DNA from: Phycisphaerales bacterium
Lineage (GTDB): Bacteria; Planctomycetota; Phycisphaerae; SM23-33
Direction: 5' to 3'
Length of the DNA: 48,000 bases
Assembly (NCBI GenBank): GCA_003485185.1
Contig: DNAS01000198.1
Coordinates: 1 to 48,000, forward strand
Of this stretch, positions 45,769-48,000 are shown one piece after another. Both the position numbers and the translations under genes were made by a program. The notes under the pieces are model-generated. The model did not search any database. It was not told where the DNA came from and saw only the letters and a list, made by a program, of their open reading frames with translations. How positions within the stretch are numbered: position 1 is the first letter of the stretch; each line of letters starts with the position of its first letter.

Positions 45769-46235
45769 GATCGTCCCCCTTGCATCGCGCGGGCCAGCGG
45801 GAGGAGTTCCGCGCTTTCCTGCGCCGGGCGGACCAGGCGCGCCAGGCGCGAGGCGTATCGTCCATCGACGCGGGTAACGACCACTTCCACGCGCACCAGC
45901 GCCGCCAACGGGTCGGCGTCCTCCACCGGTTGGGCGCGAAGCTGCCAGGTCCATTCGGGCGCGTCGGTGAAGGGCTGGGGCGCGGGCGTTTCTTCCGGGG
46001 CGATAAGCCCCAATTGCACCTCGCTGAGGATCGTGACAGCCAGGTCGGCGGCGCGGGCCTCGTCGCGAACCCGACGGGCCGCCTCGATCGACGTCAGCAG
46101 GCTTCCGACGACCACTCCGGCGCCCGTGAGGAACAGCGCCAGCGCCAGGACGACCTCCAGCAGCACTGCGCCGCGCCGGCGGGCACCGGGAATTCGTCGT
46201 CCTGTCATGGTCGGTCGTTTCATGGTCCTGCTCAC
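45765..46235 (-). CDS. gspI: GspI-like minor pseudopilin
   Basis: About 156 residues. The prepilin site is RRRG followed by AVLLEVVLALALF, with Glu at +5, so it is a substrate of the prepilin peptidase even though Phe+1 is replaced by Ala. The start may be the GTG at 46235, overlapping the gspH stop as GTGA, or the ATG at 46223, which has AGGA just upstream; only the leader length changes. The C-terminal domain (EWTWQLRAQPVEDADPLAAL, VRVEVVVTRVDGR) fits GspI. The assignment to I is mainly by order and size. Confidence 0.82.
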   Translation of the reverse strand: MSRTMKRPTMTGRRIPGARRRGAVLLEVVLALALFLTGAGVVVGSLLTSIEAARRVRDEARAADLAVTILSEVQLGLIAPEETPAPQPFTDAPEWTWQLRAQPVEDADPLAALVRVEVVVTRVDGRYASRLARLVRPAQESAELLPLARAMQGGRS

Positions 46236-46858
46236 CGCCCTTCAGCGGCTTGGCGATATTCCTCGATGGCGGCCTGCGTGAAAATCTGCCCGCGGATCGT
46301 TCCGCCCAGTCCGCTCAATTCCACCAGCGCCGTCCGATCGTCGGTCTGTGCCGTCGAGGTCAGCTCGATCACGGCCGAGTCGCACGATCCGTCGGCGTAG
46401 AACGTCAGCGGGTCGCGCGGTTCGCCCGTGGCGTTCGCCGAGGCGAGCCTTTCGGCGCCGAGAGGCTGGTAGGCGCTCGGACCGGTCAACTCGCAGCGGC
46501 GGACGATCACGCGCCCGCCCGGCAACTCGGCGTCCCACGTGCAGGCGTCGAACGGGGCGAACTCCTGCCCGCCCTCGGCCGGATCCTGCTCGATCCACAA
46601 CGACAGGGCCCTGCCTTCGTCGTCGAAACGCATCTGGACGCGCCGGCCCAGGCGGGCGGCGTCGGCGCGGGCCAGGCGCAGCGCCGTCTCGAACCGTTCG
46701 AGCCCCTCGTCGAGGCGGGCATCATCTCGCCACTGCCCGACGGTGAAGACCATCACGCCGCTGACGATCGCCAGCAGCGCCAAGGCCAGCATCAGCTCCA
46801 GCAGCGTGAAGGCTTGCGCCTCACATGCCGGTCTTCTCGCTCCAGTTGCGGATGTCAT
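46232..46858 (-). CDS. gspH: GspH-like minor pseudopilin
   Basis: 208 residues. The N-terminal segment is AQA followed by FTLLELMLALALLAIVSGVM: Glu+5 is present but the residue before cleavage is Ala16, not Gly. The globular part includes RLARADAARLGRRVQMRFDD, typical of GspH. The ATG lies inside the end of gspG, so the two genes overlap by 38 bases in different frames, and a GAGG motif directly abuts the start. Translation is probably coupled to gspG. Confidence 0.85.
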   Translation of the reverse strand: MTSATGARRPACEAQAFTLLELMLALALLAIVSGVMVFTVGQWRDDARLDEGLERFETALRLARADAARLGRRVQMRFDDEGRALSLWIEQDPAEGGQEFAPFDACTWDAELPGGRVIVRRCELTGPSAYQPLGAERLASANATGEPRDPLTFYADGSCDSAVIELTSTAQTDDRTALVELSGLGGTIRGQIFTQAAIEEYRQAAEGR

Positions 46859-47285
46859 CCTCGCTGCCGTCCTGCCTGTCGGGCCCGTTCGACCAGATCT
46901 TGTACGGTTTGCCGCCGGCGGTCGTGTCGCCCGCGGTGACCGCCTCGTAGTGCAGCGCGCTGCCCCAAGGGTCCTTGAGGTCCTCGGGGCTCAGGTACGG
47001 TCCGCGCCAGCGCTGCCCGGCCTCTTCGGTCTCGAAGTTTGGCTTGGTCACCAGCGCGTTGATTCCGCCCTCTTCCTCGGTGGGATAATGTCCCAGGTCG
47101 GCGCAGTACCGCTCCACGCCCCCGCTGACCTTCTTGATCAGGACATCCGTCATGTCCACCTTGGCGCCCTCGCCCGTCCGCCCGACGGTGAAGAACACCA
47201 CTCCCGCCAGGATCACCACGAGTGCGATCACCAGCATGACCTCGATCAGCGTGAATGCCCGGCGCGTTCTGGACCTGTTCGTCAT
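46821..47285 (-). CDS. gspG: Major pseudopilin GspG
   Basis: 154 residues from the ATG at 47285, with AGGAAG six bases upstream. The leader ends RRA and the mature protein begins FTLIEVMLVIALVVILAGVV; Ala10 stands at -1 where Gly is usual. The C-terminal domain has the GspG features: DLGHYPTEEEGGINALVTKP, LKDPWGSALHYEA, and a calcium-site-like loop WSNGPDRQDGSEDDIRNW. It is the main subunit of the periplasmic pseudopilus. Confidence 0.93.
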   Translation of the reverse strand: MTNRSRTRRAFTLIEVMLVIALVVILAGVVFFTVGRTGEGAKVDMTDVLIKKVSGGVERYCADLGHYPTEEEGGINALVTKPNFETEEAGQRWRGPYLSPEDLKDPWGSALHYEAVTAGDTTAGGKPYKIWSNGPDRQDGSEDDIRNWSEKTGM

Positions 47286-47349
47286 TTGCGTCTTCCTTTC
47301 CACATGTCGATTGCTCCCGGCGCCCCGCCGAGGGGTCGCCCGGGCCGGC

Positions 47350-48000
47350 TTATCGCTTCATCAATCCCGCCATCGTGAAAATCGGGTACAGCAGTCCCAC
47401 CGCGACAAACCCGATTGTCACCGCCATGAGCACCAGAATCAACGGCTCGATCAGGCGGACGGCGGTATCCACTTGGCGGTTGGTTCGCCGCTCGATGGTG
47501 TCCGCCACCTGCACCAGCACCTTCTCGAGCTGGTTGGATTCCTCGGCGACGGCGATCATCTCGACGATCTCGGCGGGAAACAGCCCGCTGCGGTTGAGGG
47601 GTTCAGCGAGGGTGTCGCCCGCCTTGACGTTTTCGGCGGCCTGCTCGATCGCGTCGGTGAGGGGGCCGACGCCGGCGGCGTCCTTGCTGATCGCCAGCGC
47701 CTGGAGGATCGGCACGCCGTTGTGGAGCATCGTTCCGAGGATGCGGCAGAATCGCGTGATGCCCAGTAGGCGGATGACCTTTCCCATCAGGGGCACGCGG
47801 AGTTGCCAGCGCCCCCACGCGCGCCGCCCCGTCGGGCTTCGGAAGAACGCCGTCACGGCGCCAATCACAGCCGCCAGGATCACCAGCAGCAGCGCCAGGT
47901 GCTCGGTGAGCGCGGCGCTGAGGGCAAAGAGCATCGCCGTCGGCGCCGGCAGCGTGATGCCCGCGAAAAATGTCCGGAATCGCGGCACGACGCCCACGAG
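47350..48000 (-). CDS. gspF: Inner-membrane platform protein GspF/PilC, C-terminal half
   Basis: The last 216 codons of the gene; the 5' part is beyond the right edge. Two membrane regions are visible (MLFALSAALTEHLALLLVIL and LIEPLILVLMAVTIGFVAVG), and the GspF repeat motif is clear: ITRFCRILGTMLHNGVPILQ and EMIAVAEESNQLEKVLVQVA, ending LLYPIFTMAGLMKR. It anchors the pseudopilus assembly machinery in the inner membrane. The gspE ATPase gene is expected upstream, outside the window. Confidence 0.93.
   Translation of the reverse strand, partial: LVGVVPRFRTFFAGITLPAPTAMLFALSAALTEHLALLLVILAAVIGAVTAFFRSPTGRRAWGRWQLRVPLMGKVIRLLGITRFCRILGTMLHNGVPILQALAISKDAAGVGPLTDAIEQAAENVKAGDTLAEPLNRSGLFPAEIVEMIAVAEESNQLEKVLVQVADTIERRTNRQVDTAVRLIEPLILVLMAVTIGFVAVGLLYPIFTMAGLMKR

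Overview
The window is GC-rich bacterial chromosomal DNA, most likely from a planctomycete and possibly of the Phycisphaerae type. The main clues are: EF-Tu has lost the usual RGIT motif of switch I; rpmD (L30) is missing between rpsE and rplO; two pseudopilins have Ala rather than Gly before the prepilin cleavage site; and the secretion operon carries an enormous secretin. The taxonomic placement is inference from remembered family features, not from a search.

Region 1 (1-26,700, all on the minus strand) is a nearly continuous translation and transcription supercluster. In transcription order it reads tRNA-Thr(GGT), tuf, rpmG, tRNA-Trp(CCA), secE, nusG, rplK, rplA, rplJ, rplL, rpoB, rpoC, rpsL, rpsG, fusA, rpsJ, rplC, rplD, rplW, rplB, rpsS, rplV, rpsC, rplP, rpmC, rpsQ, rplN, rplX, rplE, rpsN, rpsH, rplF, rplR, rpsE, rplO. 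The classical rif, str, S10 and spc operons are thus joined end to end, with tuf at the head instead of between fusA and rpsJ. Two strong sigma70-type promoters (TTGACA, 16-base spacer, TATGAT or TATGCT) are visible, one before tRNA-Thr/tuf and one before rpsJ. The gene after rplO, where secY is expected, begins with a sequence that does not look like SecY and runs off the window.

Region 2 (26,700-29,280) holds glmS (minus) and rplU (plus), divergently transcribed. Each has a recognisable promoter, and glmS has a palindrome over its start region. rplU stands alone without rpmA and ends at a strong bidirectional terminator shared with the operon that converges on it.

Region 3 (29,283-48,000, minus strand) is a type II secretion / type IV pilus-like operon in the order gspF (cut by the window edge), gspG, gspH, gspI, gspJ, gspK, a PilM-PilN (GspL-like) fusion, a PilO/GspM-PilP/GspC-like fusion, a giant secretin, and a small lipoprotein translationally coupled to the secretin. 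The assembly ATPase gspE would lie beyond the right edge. The pseudopilin genes overlap by ATGA or GTGA junctions, so they are almost certainly one transcript.

The outstanding object is the secretin. It is a single open reading frame of about 3,508 residues (10.5 kb) with a signal peptide, an N0 domain, about 35 tandem secretin N-type modules where ordinary GspD has three, and one normal C-terminal secretin gate. If the modules stack as rings, the periplasmic channel would be many times longer than a normal secretin, which would suit a cell with a wide or invaginated periplasm. A second point of interest is that ribosomal protein S12 naturally carries Arg at position 88, the substitution known to give streptomycin resistance elsewhere.
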